Shown in pieces: positions 8,464 to 16,787 of a DNA stretch of 64,000 nucleotides. The position numbers and the translations under genes were made by a program. Within the stretch, counting starts at the first letter, position 1; each line of letters opens with the position of its first letter. Under the pieces are notes generated by a model. The model was not told the DNA's origin. It was given only the letters and a program-made list of their open reading frames with translations, and made no database searches. The stretch covers positions 106,516 to 170,515 of the forward strand of contig NZ_LMJA01000009.1 of NCBI RefSeq assembly GCF_001428895.1, in the 5' to 3' direction. The stretch comes from Mycobacterium sp. Root265. GTDB lineage: Bacteria > Actinomycetota > Actinomycetes > Mycobacteriales > Mycobacteriaceae.

Positions 8464-10038
8464 TTAGTTTGCGTGCTGATGGACACCGACTTCTGCAGGG
8501 TCTTTGGGATCCCGGCGTGGCCGGATCAGGTCGGCGGCCTTCTCGCCGATCATGATGGTGGCCACGTTGGTGTTGACCGACACGATCCTGGGCATGATCG
8601 AGGCATCGGCCACCCGCAGCCCGGTCAGGCCGTGCACGCGCAGCTTCGGGTCGACGACTGCGCCCGGTCCAATGCCCATCGCGCAGCTGCCGACCGGGTG
8701 GTAGTAGGTACTGGTCGCGTGGGCGATGAACGCGCGCAGTGCCGGTTCGCCGGTGGCGTCGGGGCCGGGGAGCACTTCGCGGCCGCGCCACGGTGCGAAT
8801 GCCCGGGTCGCCGCGACCTCGCGCGCCACCGTCAACCCGTGGATCATCCGCCTCATGTCGGACTCCGCACCGAGATAGTTCGGATCGATCAACGGCGCCG
8901 CGGCCGGATCCGGTCCCGTCAGCCGGATGGAGCCGCGGGCGTCGGGGACCGTCGCGAACGCGATCGTGAAGCTGTTGGCCGGCGCCACGAGATGCGGCGG
9001 GTGAAAGGGCACGTGGATGAACATCAACTGCATATCGGGCCCGGAGAGTGCGTCGCTGCTGCGCCACTGCATCGATGTCTCAGCCAGGTTGGTGCGCCCG
9101 GCAGGAATCGGCTGCAGCGCTTCGTAGACGACACCGCACAGGGGATGGTCGTGCAGGTTGCGGCCCACACCGGGCAGGTCGTGGCGCACCGGAACCCCGG
9201 CGGCCTCGAGTTCTCCGGCTGGGCCCACACCGGAGAGCAGCAGCAGGCGAGGGGTGTCCACCGTGCCCGCACTGAGCACCACCTCGGCGCGGGCACGGGC
9301 GGTCAGCAACCGGCCCGCTCGCTCGAATTCCACACCGATGCAGTGCTTTCCGTCAAAGATCAGCCGGTGTGCGCGGGATTCGGTGGCGACGTCGAGGTTG
9401 GCGCGCTCGCGTGCCGGGTGCAGGTAGGCGGCCGCGGTGCTCTGCCGGATGCCACCGGAGATCGACAGATCGTGCCAGCCGGCGCCTTCGGGGTGGGCGC
9501 CGTTCAGATCGTCGGTCAGCGGGAAGCCGGCCTCCGATGCGCCGTCGAGGAAGACCTGCGACAGGACATTGGCCGCATCGGCCGCCGCCGGCGCGGGCAG
9601 CAGCGGCCCATCGGTGCCACGCACGCGCGGGTCCCGCCCAGAGGTTGTCTCCATTCGCCGGAAGTACGGCAGGACGGACTCGTAATCCCATCCCGTACAA
9701 CCATTGTCGGCCCATCCGTTGAAATCGTTCGGGTGCCCGCGCAGGTGCACCATGGCATTGATGCTGCTGCTGCCGCCGAGAGTGCGCCCGCGTGGCCAGT
9801 TGTGGGATAGCCCATCGGTGCCCGGCTGCGGGACCGTGCGGTACCGGTGGTCGACATCGCTGCCCCACAGGGTCGGCCACGCCGGAGGCAGGGCAATCGC
9901 GGGATGGGAGTCGGCCGGCCCCGACTCCAGCAGCAGCACGTCGATATCGGGGTCCTCGGCAAGTCGCGCGGCCACGACGCAGCCTGCCGAACCCGCTCCG
10001 ACGACGATGTAGTCATAGTCCTTTTTTGATCCCGGCAT
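8464..10038 (-). CDS. GMC-family FAD-dependent alcohol/choline dehydrogenase-like oxidoreductase
   Basis: The product is 524 residues from the ATG at 10038, with GAGGAGA at good spacing; 16 further codons are open upstream. The FAD-binding VVGAGSAGCVVAARL lies near the N-terminus, with the GMC signatures RGRTLGGSSSINAM and LSAGTVDTPRLLLLSGVGP. The catalytic His is in TSTYYHPVGSCAMG and a second conserved residue in SVNTNVATIMIGEKAAD. It most resembles choline/glucose-type dehydrogenases of the BetA branch. The alcohol substrate cannot be read from the sequence. It is co-oriented with the GntR gene and with the hydrolase, whose stop is 48 nt upstream. Confidence 0.88.
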   Translation of the reverse strand: MPGSKKDYDYIVVGAGSAGCVVAARLAEDPDIDVLLLESGPADSHPAIALPPAWPTLWGSDVDHRYRTVPQPGTDGLSHNWPRGRTLGGSSSINAMVHLRGHPNDFNGWADNGCTGWDYESVLPYFRRMETTSGRDPRVRGTDGPLLPAPAAADAANVLSQVFLDGASEAGFPLTDDLNGAHPEGAGWHDLSISGGIRQSTAAAYLHPARERANLDVATESRAHRLIFDGKHCIGVEFERAGRLLTARARAEVVLSAGTVDTPRLLLLSGVGPAGELEAAGVPVRHDLPGVGRNLHDHPLCGVVYEALQPIPAGRTNLAETSMQWRSSDALSGPDMQLMFIHVPFHPPHLVAPANSFTIAFATVPDARGSIRLTGPDPAAAPLIDPNYLGAESDMRRMIHGLTVAREVAATRAFAPWRGREVLPGPDATGEPALRAFIAHATSTYYHPVGSCAMGIGPGAVVDPKLRVHGLTGLRVADASIMPRIVSVNTNVATIMIGEKAADLIRPRRDPKDPAEVGVHQHAN

Positions 10039-10085
10039 GGTTCTGTCTCCTCGGTCATGGGAGCTGGGCCCCGACATGTTGGGCA

Positions 10086-10901
10086 TCAGCTGTTGGTGGC
10101 GTCGGCGGCCTGGTCGATCAGGTCGGCGACGGCCTCGGGCCGAGAGACGGTGACGGCATGGGAGGCGTCGATCTCGACGGTGTGCGACCTGGCACGGTCA
10201 CCCATGAAGCGCATCGATTCGGCGGGGATGGCCAGGTCCTTGGTGGTGACCATGTTCCAGGACGGGATGGTCTTCCATGCCGCCTTGGTTGCCGGATCCG
10301 CAAGCGCCGCAGCGGCGATGGGCCGCTGGGTGGCCGCCATCAGGGTGGCGACATCGGCGGGGACGTCGGCGGCGAACACCGTGGCGAACTGGTCCTGCTT
10401 GATGTAGAGCTCGTCGGCGGTGCCACCTTCGGGCAGCGGATAGGGCACGGCGTTCAGGGCGGGTCCGAGTTCGGCGCCGGGGAACTGTGCGGCCAGTTGC
10501 CCGGTGCTCTCGCCCACCTCGAGGATGAAGCTCGCCACGTACACCAGGGCCTTGACGTGGGGGCTGCGGTCTGCGGCCTCGCTGATCACCGATCCGCCGT
10601 AAGAATGTCCGGCGAGGACCACCGGCCCGGCCACACTGTCCACCACGCTGCGCACATAGGCGGCGTCGGAGGCCAGGCCGCGCAACGGATTGGCCGCCGC
10701 GACGACCGGGTAGCCGTCGGCCTCAAGTCGTTCGATGACGCCGTTCCAGCTGGACGAGTCCGCAAAAGCCCCGTGCACGAGCACCACGGTGGGGCGGTTC
10801 GTCGGGTCGGGCGGTTCGGCTGCTGCGCCGGTGCAACCGGCGCTCAGCGATGCCGCGGACAGCGCGGCGGCCAGGGTGATCAGAGCGGTGCGGATGGTCA
10901 T
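10086..10901 (-). CDS. alpha/beta-hydrolase, probable lipoprotein
   Basis: The product is 271 residues, with TGGAGA upstream of the ATG at 10901. A lipobox-like LSAGC at about residues 19-23 suggests export and lipid anchoring. The hydrolase core has the oxyanion region VVLVHGAFADSSSW, the nucleophile elbow GHSYGGS and the catalytic His in SHAVTVSRPE. It resembles the small MhpC/EstC-like esterases that bacteria often encode near oxidoreductases. It is probably the first gene of the hydrolase-GMC-GntR operon. The substrate is unknown. A 16-bp perfect palindrome lies 26 nt upstream of the start. Confidence 0.82.
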   Translation of the reverse strand: MTIRTALITLAAALSAASLSAGCTGAAAEPPDPTNRPTVVLVHGAFADSSSWNGVIERLEADGYPVVAAANPLRGLASDAAYVRSVVDSVAGPVVLAGHSYGGSVISEAADRSPHVKALVYVASFILEVGESTGQLAAQFPGAELGPALNAVPYPLPEGGTADELYIKQDQFATVFAADVPADVATLMAATQRPIAAAALADPATKAAWKTIPSWNMVTTKDLAIPAESMRFMGDRARSHTVEIDASHAVTVSRPEAVADLIDQAADATNS

Positions 10902-10926
10902 CGGGTGTCTCCAGGGTCGGTGGTAA

Positions 10927-10942
10927 ATGCAATATATTGCAT
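10927..10942. promoter_or_regulatory. 16-bp perfect palindrome, candidate operator
   Basis: ATGCAATATATTGCAT is perfectly self-complementary and strikingly AT-rich for this genome. It lies just upstream of the hydrolase start, where an operator for the GntR regulator of the same unit would be expected. Assignment to that regulator is inference. Confidence 0.5.
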
Positions 10943-11064
10943 ATCGGTGGTTTGCGTCCAGCCCGAATGGGGAGGAACGGGTGGCGTCGAGCCTCGGGCC
11001 TCCCGCACGGGGAGGGTCAAGCAGTGCCGACGGCGGGCCACCGCCCTGGTGTTCGGCGTTAGTT

Positions 11065-11092
11065 TGAACTGGACCGCCACCCACGTCGTGTC
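11065..11092 (+). promoter_or_regulatory. SigL-type promoter of sigL-rslA
   Basis: TGAACT (11065-11070) and CGTGTC (11087-11092) are separated by 16 nt. This matches the consensus reported for M. tuberculosis SigL promoters (TGAACC then CGTgtc) and fits autoregulation of sigL. The leader to the GTG at 11110 would be very short, with GGAGG (11099-11103) near its 5' end. Confidence 0.7.
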
Positions 11093-11109
11093 AGAGACGG
11101 AGGTTGGGA

Positions 11110-11634
11110 GTGGACGATCCGGAGGCCGCGATGATGCGGGTCTTGTATGACGAGCACGCGGGAGCGCTGTGGCGCTACGCGCTGCGCTTGACCGGCGATG
11201 CCGCGCGGGCCGAAGACGTCGTGCAGGAAACGCTGCTGCGGGCATGGCGCCATCCGGAAGTCAGCGCCGATCCCGAGCGGCCGGCCCGGGCATGGCTGTA
11301 CACCGTGGCGCGTAATCTCGTCATCGACGAGCGGCGCAGCGCGCGGTTCCGCAATGAGGCAGGAACGCCCGATGTCGAAACGGTCGCCGGCAATACCGCC
11401 GCTGCCGGCCCCGACGAAGTGGATACCGCGTTGGACCGACTTCTGATCAGTACCGCACTGAGCGAACTCTCCGAAGACCACCGTGCGGTGATCCGGCGCG
11501 CCTACTACCAGGGCTGGAGTACCGCGCAGATCGCCGCCGACCTCGGGATCGCCGAAGGCACCGTGAAATCCCGGCTGCACTACGCTGTGCGGGCACTGCG
11601 ACTGAACCTGCAGGAAATGGGGGTGACCCGATGA
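11110..11634 (+). CDS. sigL: ECF RNA polymerase sigma factor SigL
   Basis: The product is 174 residues from the GTG at 11110, chosen for GGAGG 6 nt upstream; a TTG at 11104 is also in frame. Sigma region 2 shows LYDEHAGALWRYALRLTG and EDVVQETLLRAWRHPE. Region 4 shows LSEDHRAVIRRAYYQGWSTAQIAADLGIAEGTVKSRLHYA. It closely resembles M. tuberculosis SigL in length and sequence and has the same neighbours (map upstream, rslA downstream, then a MarR-like gene). SigL directs a small regulon including its own operon and, in M. tuberculosis, envelope and polyketide genes. Its stop overlaps the ATG of the anti-sigma gene. Confidence 0.93.
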   Translation: MDDPEAAMMRVLYDEHAGALWRYALRLTGDAARAEDVVQETLLRAWRHPEVSADPERPARAWLYTVARNLVIDERRSARFRNEAGTPDVETVAGNTAAAGPDEVDTALDRLLISTALSELSEDHRAVIRRAYYQGWSTAQIAADLGIAEGTVKSRLHYAVRALRLNLQEMGVTR

Positions 11635-12344
11635 CCGATTTCGAGCAGGCCGGCGCGGGCGACCCGTACCGCACCTGGGACGCCGGCTACGTGCTGGGTG
11701 CGCTGTCTCCCAGCGAGCGCCGAGATTTCGAGGCGCACCTGCAGACCTGCGCACGCTGCCGCGACGCGGTCGGCGAGCTGACCGGGATGCCGGCGCTGCT
11801 GGCGATGGTGGATCTCGACGAGGTGGAGGCACTCGACCACCGACTGCCCGATCCGCCGCTGCGCCCGGAGTTGCGTGAACAGGTGCTGGACCGGGTGCGT
11901 ACCCGGCGCCGCCGCTCCAGGTTTGTGACCACCGTCGCGGTGGGCCTGGCCGCCGCCCTGCTGGCTGTCGGTCTGGTGGTGGTGATCGCGCCGGAAACGC
12001 TGGGCCTGCAGCAGGGTTCACCGCCGGTGGCGATGCTGGAGATGAACAAGATCAACGAGACGCCGATCAATGCGAGTATCGCGTTGTCCGGCTACAGCTG
12101 GGGCACGCGCATCGACATGGCCTGCAGTTACGGGGACTGGGGCCAACGCGACGCCGCGGCACAGAATCTCGGGATGGTCGTGATAGGACGCGACGGTAGC
12201 CGCACCCAGATCGCGACCTGGCTCGGGTTGTCCGGCGCGACCGCGCTGCCCAGCGGGAACATTCCGCTGCCGCAGAGTGAAATTGCCTCTGTGCAACTGG
12301 TTTCCGCCGACGATGGAAAGGTCCTGCTGGAAAAGAACCTGTGA
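11631..12344 (+). CDS. rslA: anti-sigma factor RslA (zinc-binding, membrane-anchored)
   Basis: The product is 237 residues and begins within the sigL stop (ATGA overlap). The N-terminal ZAS domain has the zinc ligands His36, Cys40 and Cys43 in HLQTCARC. This motif in RslA binds SigL and releases it when the cysteines are oxidised. A single transmembrane helix (about residues 102-122, VAVGLAAALLAVGLVVVIAP) follows a basic stretch. The remaining 115 residues form the extracellular domain, with one cysteine in MACSYGDWG. It holds SigL inactive at the membrane. The next SigL-type promoter lies 14 nt after its stop. Confidence 0.9.
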   Translation: MTDFEQAGAGDPYRTWDAGYVLGALSPSERRDFEAHLQTCARCRDAVGELTGMPALLAMVDLDEVEALDHRLPDPPLRPELREQVLDRVRTRRRRSRFVTTVAVGLAAALLAVGLVVVIAPETLGLQQGSPPVAMLEMNKINETPINASIALSGYSWGTRIDMACSYGDWGQRDAAAQNLGMVVIGRDGSRTQIATWLGLSGATALPSGNIPLPQSEIASVQLVSADDGKVLLEKNL

Positions 12345-12358
12345 ATCACCTGGTGTGG

Positions 12359-12386
12359 TGAACCCGGGCACGAGGCGCCACGTGTC
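12359..12386 (+). promoter_or_regulatory. SigL-type promoter of the ThDP-enzyme operon
   Basis: TGAACC (12359-12364) and CGTGTC (12381-12386) are 16 nt apart, the same geometry as the promoter in front of sigL and an exact match to the reported SigL consensus. The ThDP-enzyme ATG is 28 nt further on. This predicts that the whole downstream biosynthetic operon is switched on by SigL. Confidence 0.72.
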
Positions 12387-12414
12387 TCCTGCAGAACGGG
12401 AAAGCAGGTGCACG

Positions 12415-14091
12415 ATGAACAGCAGTCCGCGGGTGGTCGACCATATCGTCGACCGGCTGGTCGGCTACGGTATCGGCCACATCTTCGGGGTCGACGGCGC
12501 CAATATCGAGGACCTGTACGACGCCGCCGCTCCCCGTGACGGCCTCACCGCCGTGCTGGCCAAACACGAGTTCTCCGCGGCGACGATGGCTGACGGCTAC
12601 TGCCGGTCCGGGGCGTCGCTGGGCGTGGTGGCCGCAACTTCCGGTGGTGGATGCCTCAATCTCGTTGCCGGCTTGGGTGAGTCGTACGCCAGCGGGATAC
12701 CGGTGCTGGCGCTGGTGGGTCAGCCGCCCAGCGCGCTGGACGGTCACGGCAGCTTTCAGGACACCAGCGGACACAACGGCGCGCTGGACGCGCAGGCGCT
12801 TTTCGCGGCGGTCTCCGTGTACTGCCGCCGCATCCTGGAGCCCGGCGACATCGTCGACGCCCTACCCGCGGCCGTCGCGGCCGCGCGTCGCGGCGGGCCC
12901 GCGGTGCTGTTGCTGCCGAAAGACATTCAGCAGAGCCGGATCAACGCTGCTGGGGGTGAGGTGCCGGACTGTGCATACGTGGGAGACCCGGCCGTGTTGG
13001 CCGAGCGGCTCCGCCACGCCCGCGGACCGGTCACCATCATCGCCGGGCAACAGGTGGCCCGCGATGACGCGCGCGACGAACTCGAACGACTACGCGCGAC
13101 CCTGCGGGCCAGGGTGGCCACCGAGCCGGATGCCAAGGACGTCAGCGGAGCGCCGGGGCTGGGCAGCTCATCGGCACTGGGCATCGTGGGCGTGATGGGC
13201 CACCCCGGAGTGGCCGAGGTCATCGCGGACAGCGCGGTGTGCCTGTTGGTGGGGACCCGGCTGCCGGTCACCGCACGGGCCGGGCTCGATGCGGCGCTGG
13301 CCCCGGTATCGGTGCTCTCCATCGGGTCGGCGACCCCCCACGTGCCCAGCGTGCATGTGCGGACGGAGGATCTGCGGGCCTCACTGGCTTTGCTCAACGC
13401 GGCACTCTCGGGTGCGGGGAGGCCGGTCGGTATCACTGTGCCCGAGAGCATCCCGCATCGAGAGCTGGATCCTCCCGCCCACCGGGGCCCCGGCATCCGC
13501 TACCGCGACGCCATCACCGCACTGGACCGCGCGCTGCCCGACGGCACCGATGTGGTGGTCGACGCCGGCAACGGCGGCGCGTCGGCGATCCACCTGCTGC
13601 CGGTACGGCGGGACGGGAGATTCCTCGTCGCACTGGGGATGGGTGGCATGGGATACAGCTTCGGCGCCGGCATCGGCATGTGCTTCGCGCGGCGCCGCCG
13701 CACCGTCATCATCGCCGGCGACGGTTCCTTCTTCATGCACGGTCTGGAACTGCACACCGCGATCCAGTACCGGTTACCGGTCACACTGGTGCTGTTCAAC
13801 AACAATTCCCACGCCATGTGTGTCACCCGCGAGCAGCTGTTCTACGGAGATCGATACAGCTACAACCGATTCACCGAGAGCCGCCTCGGTGCGGGGCTCG
13901 CCGCGATGTTCCCCGGCCTGCCCTCGCAGGATGTCGACGATCCCGCAGTGCTGCCGGACGCCTTGCGCGCGGCACTGGACGCCGATGGACCCTCGGTGCT
14001 CAGCATCGGGTGCTCCGCCGACGAAATACCCACGTTCGCAACGTTTCTCACCACACAGGAGGTTGGCGCCCATGTCCCTGCCCGCACTTGA
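12415..14091 (+). CDS. thiamine-diphosphate-dependent enzyme, acetolactate synthase/decarboxylase-like
   Basis: The product is 558 residues from the ATG at 12415 (AGCAGGT upstream). It has the three-domain layout of the pyruvate-oxidase/ALS superfamily. The catalytic Glu52 is in AKHEFSAATMADGYCRSG. The ThDP-binding GDGS begins at residue 435 and runs into the NNNSHAM motif. Such enzymes decarboxylate 2-oxo acids and either release an aldehyde or join the two-carbon unit to an acceptor. The substrate cannot be read from sequence. It is not the housekeeping ilvB, as no small subunit gene is nearby. It is the first gene of a four-gene operon with its own SigL-type promoter, so a specialised carboligase or 2-oxo-acid decarboxylase is likely. 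Confidence 0.85.
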   Translation: MNSSPRVVDHIVDRLVGYGIGHIFGVDGANIEDLYDAAAPRDGLTAVLAKHEFSAATMADGYCRSGASLGVVAATSGGGCLNLVAGLGESYASGIPVLALVGQPPSALDGHGSFQDTSGHNGALDAQALFAAVSVYCRRILEPGDIVDALPAAVAAARRGGPAVLLLPKDIQQSRINAAGGEVPDCAYVGDPAVLAERLRHARGPVTIIAGQQVARDDARDELERLRATLRARVATEPDAKDVSGAPGLGSSSALGIVGVMGHPGVAEVIADSAVCLLVGTRLPVTARAGLDAALAPVSVLSIGSATPHVPSVHVRTEDLRASLALLNAALSGAGRPVGITVPESIPHRELDPPAHRGPGIRYRDAITALDRALPDGTDVVVDAGNGGASAIHLLPVRRDGRFLVALGMGGMGYSFGAGIGMCFARRRRTVIIAGDGSFFMHGLELHTAIQYRLPVTLVLFNNNSHAMCVTREQLFYGDRYSYNRFTESRLGAGLAAMFPGLPSQDVDDPAVLPDALRAALDADGPSVLSIGCSADEIPTFATFLTTQEVGAHVPART

Positions 14092-14728
14092 CGATATCGC
14101 CGAGCCGATCGACGGATTGGTGCGCATCGAGTCCTCGCCCAGAGAGCGCGCGACGCCGATCATCATGGAGATGATGCGCTCGGTCTATCCGCACGACCAG
14201 GTGTTCGGTGCGTTCTGCACCGTGCACAGCTATGTCGATTGCCCGCCGGCCGAACTGTTCGAATACCTCTCGGACACCCGCTCGCTGGAGGAATGGACCT
14301 ACAGCCTGCGCGGTTTCGTCCGTACCGAGGAGCCGGGTCTGTGGCTGGCCTATGACCGACTGGGCTCGGAGACCAAGATCTTCACGCGCACCGTGACCGA
14401 CCGCGCCGCGATGACCGTCGACTACCACTGCGCCTGGGATCAGGGTCGCCACCTGTGGATGGTCTACCTGATGCGGGTGGTCGACGCCCGGGTGGTGCTG
14501 AACAAGCCGGGATCGGTGGTGTTGTGGACGAATTGTCACCACCCGTTCTACGACGACAACCCGTACCCGGAAGCGGCGCCGCCGCAGCGCCCGGTGTGGG
14601 TCGGGGACTTCTGGGACATGTTCGGCGCCGGCCACGAACTGGAGCTGCGCAACCTCAAGGAGATCGCGGAGTACCGGCACCGCAACGGCTTGCCGGTCAC
14701 CCCCGCCTGGATGAAGGAATCCCGATGA
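14072..14728 (+). CDS. SRPBCC/START-like fold protein
   Basis: The product is 218 residues. The ATG at 14072 sits 8 nt after AGGAGG, within the 3' end of the ThDP gene (20-nt overlap). Its central part (SYVDCPPAELFEYLSDTRSLEEWTYS) matches the start of the SRPBCC helix-grip fold used by polyketide cyclases, aromatases and lipid carriers, which bind hydrophobic intermediates in a cavity. The C-terminal third has the unusual segment NCHHPFYDDNPYPE, with paired His that could bind metal. No catalytic role can be assigned from sequence. Tight coupling to KASIII-like and aminotransferase genes suggests cyclisation or binding of a shared intermediate. Confidence 0.7.
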   Translation: MSLPALDDIAEPIDGLVRIESSPRERATPIIMEMMRSVYPHDQVFGAFCTVHSYVDCPPAELFEYLSDTRSLEEWTYSLRGFVRTEEPGLWLAYDRLGSETKIFTRTVTDRAAMTVDYHCAWDQGRHLWMVYLMRVVDARVVLNKPGSVVLWTNCHHPFYDDNPYPEAAPPQRPVWVGDFWDMFGAGHELELRNLKEIAEYRHRNGLPVTPAWMKESR

Positions 14729-15756
14729 CTGCAGCCACTCCCGTGAGCCTTCTGGATGTCGCCACTTACCTGCCGGGCGAACCGATCGGTGCGGACTACT
14801 ACCTGCAATTTCAGGCGCAGGGCGCGACATCCGATGACCTGCGCGAGAACCTGATGTTCCGGGCACCCGCCTTCCGGCATCACGTCGCACCCGAGGAGAG
14901 CGCCACCGATATGGTCGAGCGGGCCGCCGCCGGATTGGTCGAGCGGCACGGCGCCGATGCGCTGGCCGGCGTCGACGTGCTCATCACCCACACCCAGCTG
15001 CCCGATATGCCGTTCTACGGTGGCGGCGGCGCCATTGCGCACCGGCTGGGTATGAAACCCGAATGGGTGCTCGACCTGCACAACGGTGGCTGTGCCGCAT
15101 TCGTGCTTGGGCTCAAGCTCGCCCGCAATCTGCTGGCTTCCGGGCAGGGGCGCACCGCTTTGGTCGCCGTGGTGCAGAACGCGGCCGGACAGATCTTCGA
15201 TCAGCAGACCGTTCGGTGCAAGGCCCAGGCGGCGGTACCCGGTGACGGCGCCGCGGTCGGTCTGGTGGCCTGCTCGGATCGGTCACCGATCCTCGATGTC
15301 GAATGCCGCACCTACGGCGAGTTCGCCGGCGACATGACCATCGCGGTCGACCCGCCCCGCAAGTGGTGGGCGGCCGGTCCGGGGGAGGGCTGCATCGGCT
15401 TCACCGAGTCCAAGATCACCAAAGTGCTCGCCAGGGGCAACCGGCAGGTTCCCGAGGTGTCCTACGCGGTGTGTGACCGGATCGGTGTGGCGCCCAGGGA
15501 TATCGACATACTGGTGACCAACCAGCCCAACCGGGTATTCCTGCGTAACTGGCGGGAAGCACTCGAACTGCCCGCCGAACGGCACGTCGACACCTTCGAC
15601 GAATGCGGCAACTTGTTCGCTGCGGGCATCCCGGTCAACCTGGACCGGGCGGTGACCGATGGCCGGGTCGGCGTGGGGGACACCGTGCTGATGGCCGCCT
15701 TCGCGCACGCCGGGGACTTCGCGGGCGCCGCCGCGGTCCGTTGGGGTGGGCGATGA
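14725..15756 (+). CDS. KASIII-like (thiolase-fold) condensing enzyme with an altered triad
   Basis: The product is 343 residues with ATGA overlaps at both ends. Thiolase-fold features include the nucleophile Cys123 in HNGGCAAF and a C-terminal repeat ending FAHAGDFAGAAAVRW. At the position of the FabH HQAN histidine the sequence reads TNQPN (Asn266), while the GN asparagine (Asn296 in ECGNLFAAGIP) is kept exactly 30 residues later, as in FabH. Loss of the His argues against ordinary decarboxylative condensation and for acyl transfer or another condensation, as in some specialised-metabolism KASIII relatives. It probably acts on an acyl thioester supplied by general metabolism, since no acyl carrier protein gene is present. 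Confidence 0.8.
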   Translation: MTAATPVSLLDVATYLPGEPIGADYYLQFQAQGATSDDLRENLMFRAPAFRHHVAPEESATDMVERAAAGLVERHGADALAGVDVLITHTQLPDMPFYGGGGAIAHRLGMKPEWVLDLHNGGCAAFVLGLKLARNLLASGQGRTALVAVVQNAAGQIFDQQTVRCKAQAAVPGDGAAVGLVACSDRSPILDVECRTYGEFAGDMTIAVDPPRKWWAAGPGEGCIGFTESKITKVLARGNRQVPEVSYAVCDRIGVAPRDIDILVTNQPNRVFLRNWREALELPAERHVDTFDECGNLFAAGIPVNLDRAVTDGRVGVGDTVLMAAFAHAGDFAGAAAVRWGGR

Positions 15757-16787
15757 GTATGCCGCGACCGGAGCCTGCCGCGCGCTGCGTGGATCTTCCG
15801 GCCGCGGTCGATCCATCGGCACTGTCGCTGAACGAGAACCCCTTCCCGCCACTGCCATCGGTGCAGTCCGCGCTGATCCAGGCCGTGGGGTCGGCCAACC
15901 GGTACCCGGAGTTCCTGCCGCTGCGCATGCGGTCGCTGATCGCCGCCCAGATCGGTATCCGCGACGAGCAGGTGGTGATCGGTGCCGGCGCCACCGGAGT
16001 GATCCTGCAGGTGCTGCAGGCCCTCACCGAACCCGGCGATGCCATCGTGCTGACAGCACCGACCTTCGACGGGTACCCGATCCTCGCGCAGATGGCGCGA
16101 CTACGGTCGGTGACGGTGCCGTTGAATGTGCACGGCCACCACGATCTCGACGCGATGGCCGATGCCGCCGGCACCGCACGGGTGGTGGTGCTGTGCCGGC
16201 CGCACAATCCGACGGGAACCATCGAACCGGCAGCAGATGTCGAGCGTTTCCTGCACCGCGTCGGGACGGACACCACGGTGCTGCTCGACGAGGCCTATGT
16301 GGAGTTCCTGGCCCCGGCGGAGCGTGTCGATGCCCGGGCACTGGTATGGCGTTTCCCGAATGTGGTTGTCATCCGGACGTTCTCGAAAGCCTACGGACTG
16401 GCCGGGCTGCGGATCGGATACGGCATCTGCGCGCCGGATCTCGGCCGCCGGTTGTGGAGCATGCAGCTGCCTTTCGGGACCGCCTTGACAGGACTGGTCG
16501 CCGTCGCGGCGTGCTACCGGGCCGAAGACGAACTCCAGCACCGGATCCGGGTCATCGGCGCGGAGCGCAGGCGGCTGCGCGCCCAATTGTCCCGGCTCGG
16601 CGTCTACAGCACCGATGCACGCGCCAACTTCGTCTATCTGCCCGGAGGCCGGCCCTGGCCCGAGGTGTTCGACCGCGCCGGTCTGCGGGTGCGGCACTAC
16701 GCCGACGGCGGGGCACGCGTGAGCGTCGGCACCCGGCAGTCGACCCGCGCGGTGCTGGCCGCGGTGAGCACCGCGGGGCTCCGATAA
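15753..16787 (+). CDS. HisC-like PLP-dependent aminotransferase
   Basis: The product is 344 residues, coupled to the KASIII-like gene by an ATGA overlap. Fold-type I class I/II signatures are LNENP near residue 28, CRPHNPTG (contacts the PLP ring), LDEAYVEF (Asp to the pyridine nitrogen) and FSKAYGLAGLRIG with the Schiff-base Lys212. It resembles histidinol-phosphate and phenylalanine aminotransferases, but it lies far from any his genes. In this operon it probably aminates a ketone made by the ThDP and KASIII-like enzymes. The donor and product are unknown. It is the last gene of the SigL-linked operon. Confidence 0.85.
   Translation: MSMPRPEPAARCVDLPAAVDPSALSLNENPFPPLPSVQSALIQAVGSANRYPEFLPLRMRSLIAAQIGIRDEQVVIGAGATGVILQVLQALTEPGDAIVLTAPTFDGYPILAQMARLRSVTVPLNVHGHHDLDAMADAAGTARVVVLCRPHNPTGTIEPAADVERFLHRVGTDTTVLLDEAYVEFLAPAERVDARALVWRFPNVVVIRTFSKAYGLAGLRIGYGICAPDLGRRLWSMQLPFGTALTGLVAVAACYRAEDELQHRIRVIGAERRRLRAQLSRLGVYSTDARANFVYLPGGRPWPEVFDRAGLRVRHYADGGARVSVGTRQSTRAVLAAVSTAGLR

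Noticed and set aside
12415-14091. Housekeeping acetolactate synthase (ilvB)
   Set aside because: No ilvN/ilvC neighbours and the operon partners differ. The sequence is an ALS-superfamily member but has no feature that fixes it as the biosynthetic enzyme.
14455-15756. Start of the KASIII-like gene far upstream at 14455
   Set aside because: That extension overlaps the SRPBCC gene by 270 nt and has shadow-like composition. The ATG at 14725 with an ATGA overlap is better.
15753-16787. Histidinol-phosphate aminotransferase of histidine biosynthesis (hisC)
   Set aside because: No his genes nearby and it is translationally coupled to a KASIII-like gene, so only the fold family is assigned.
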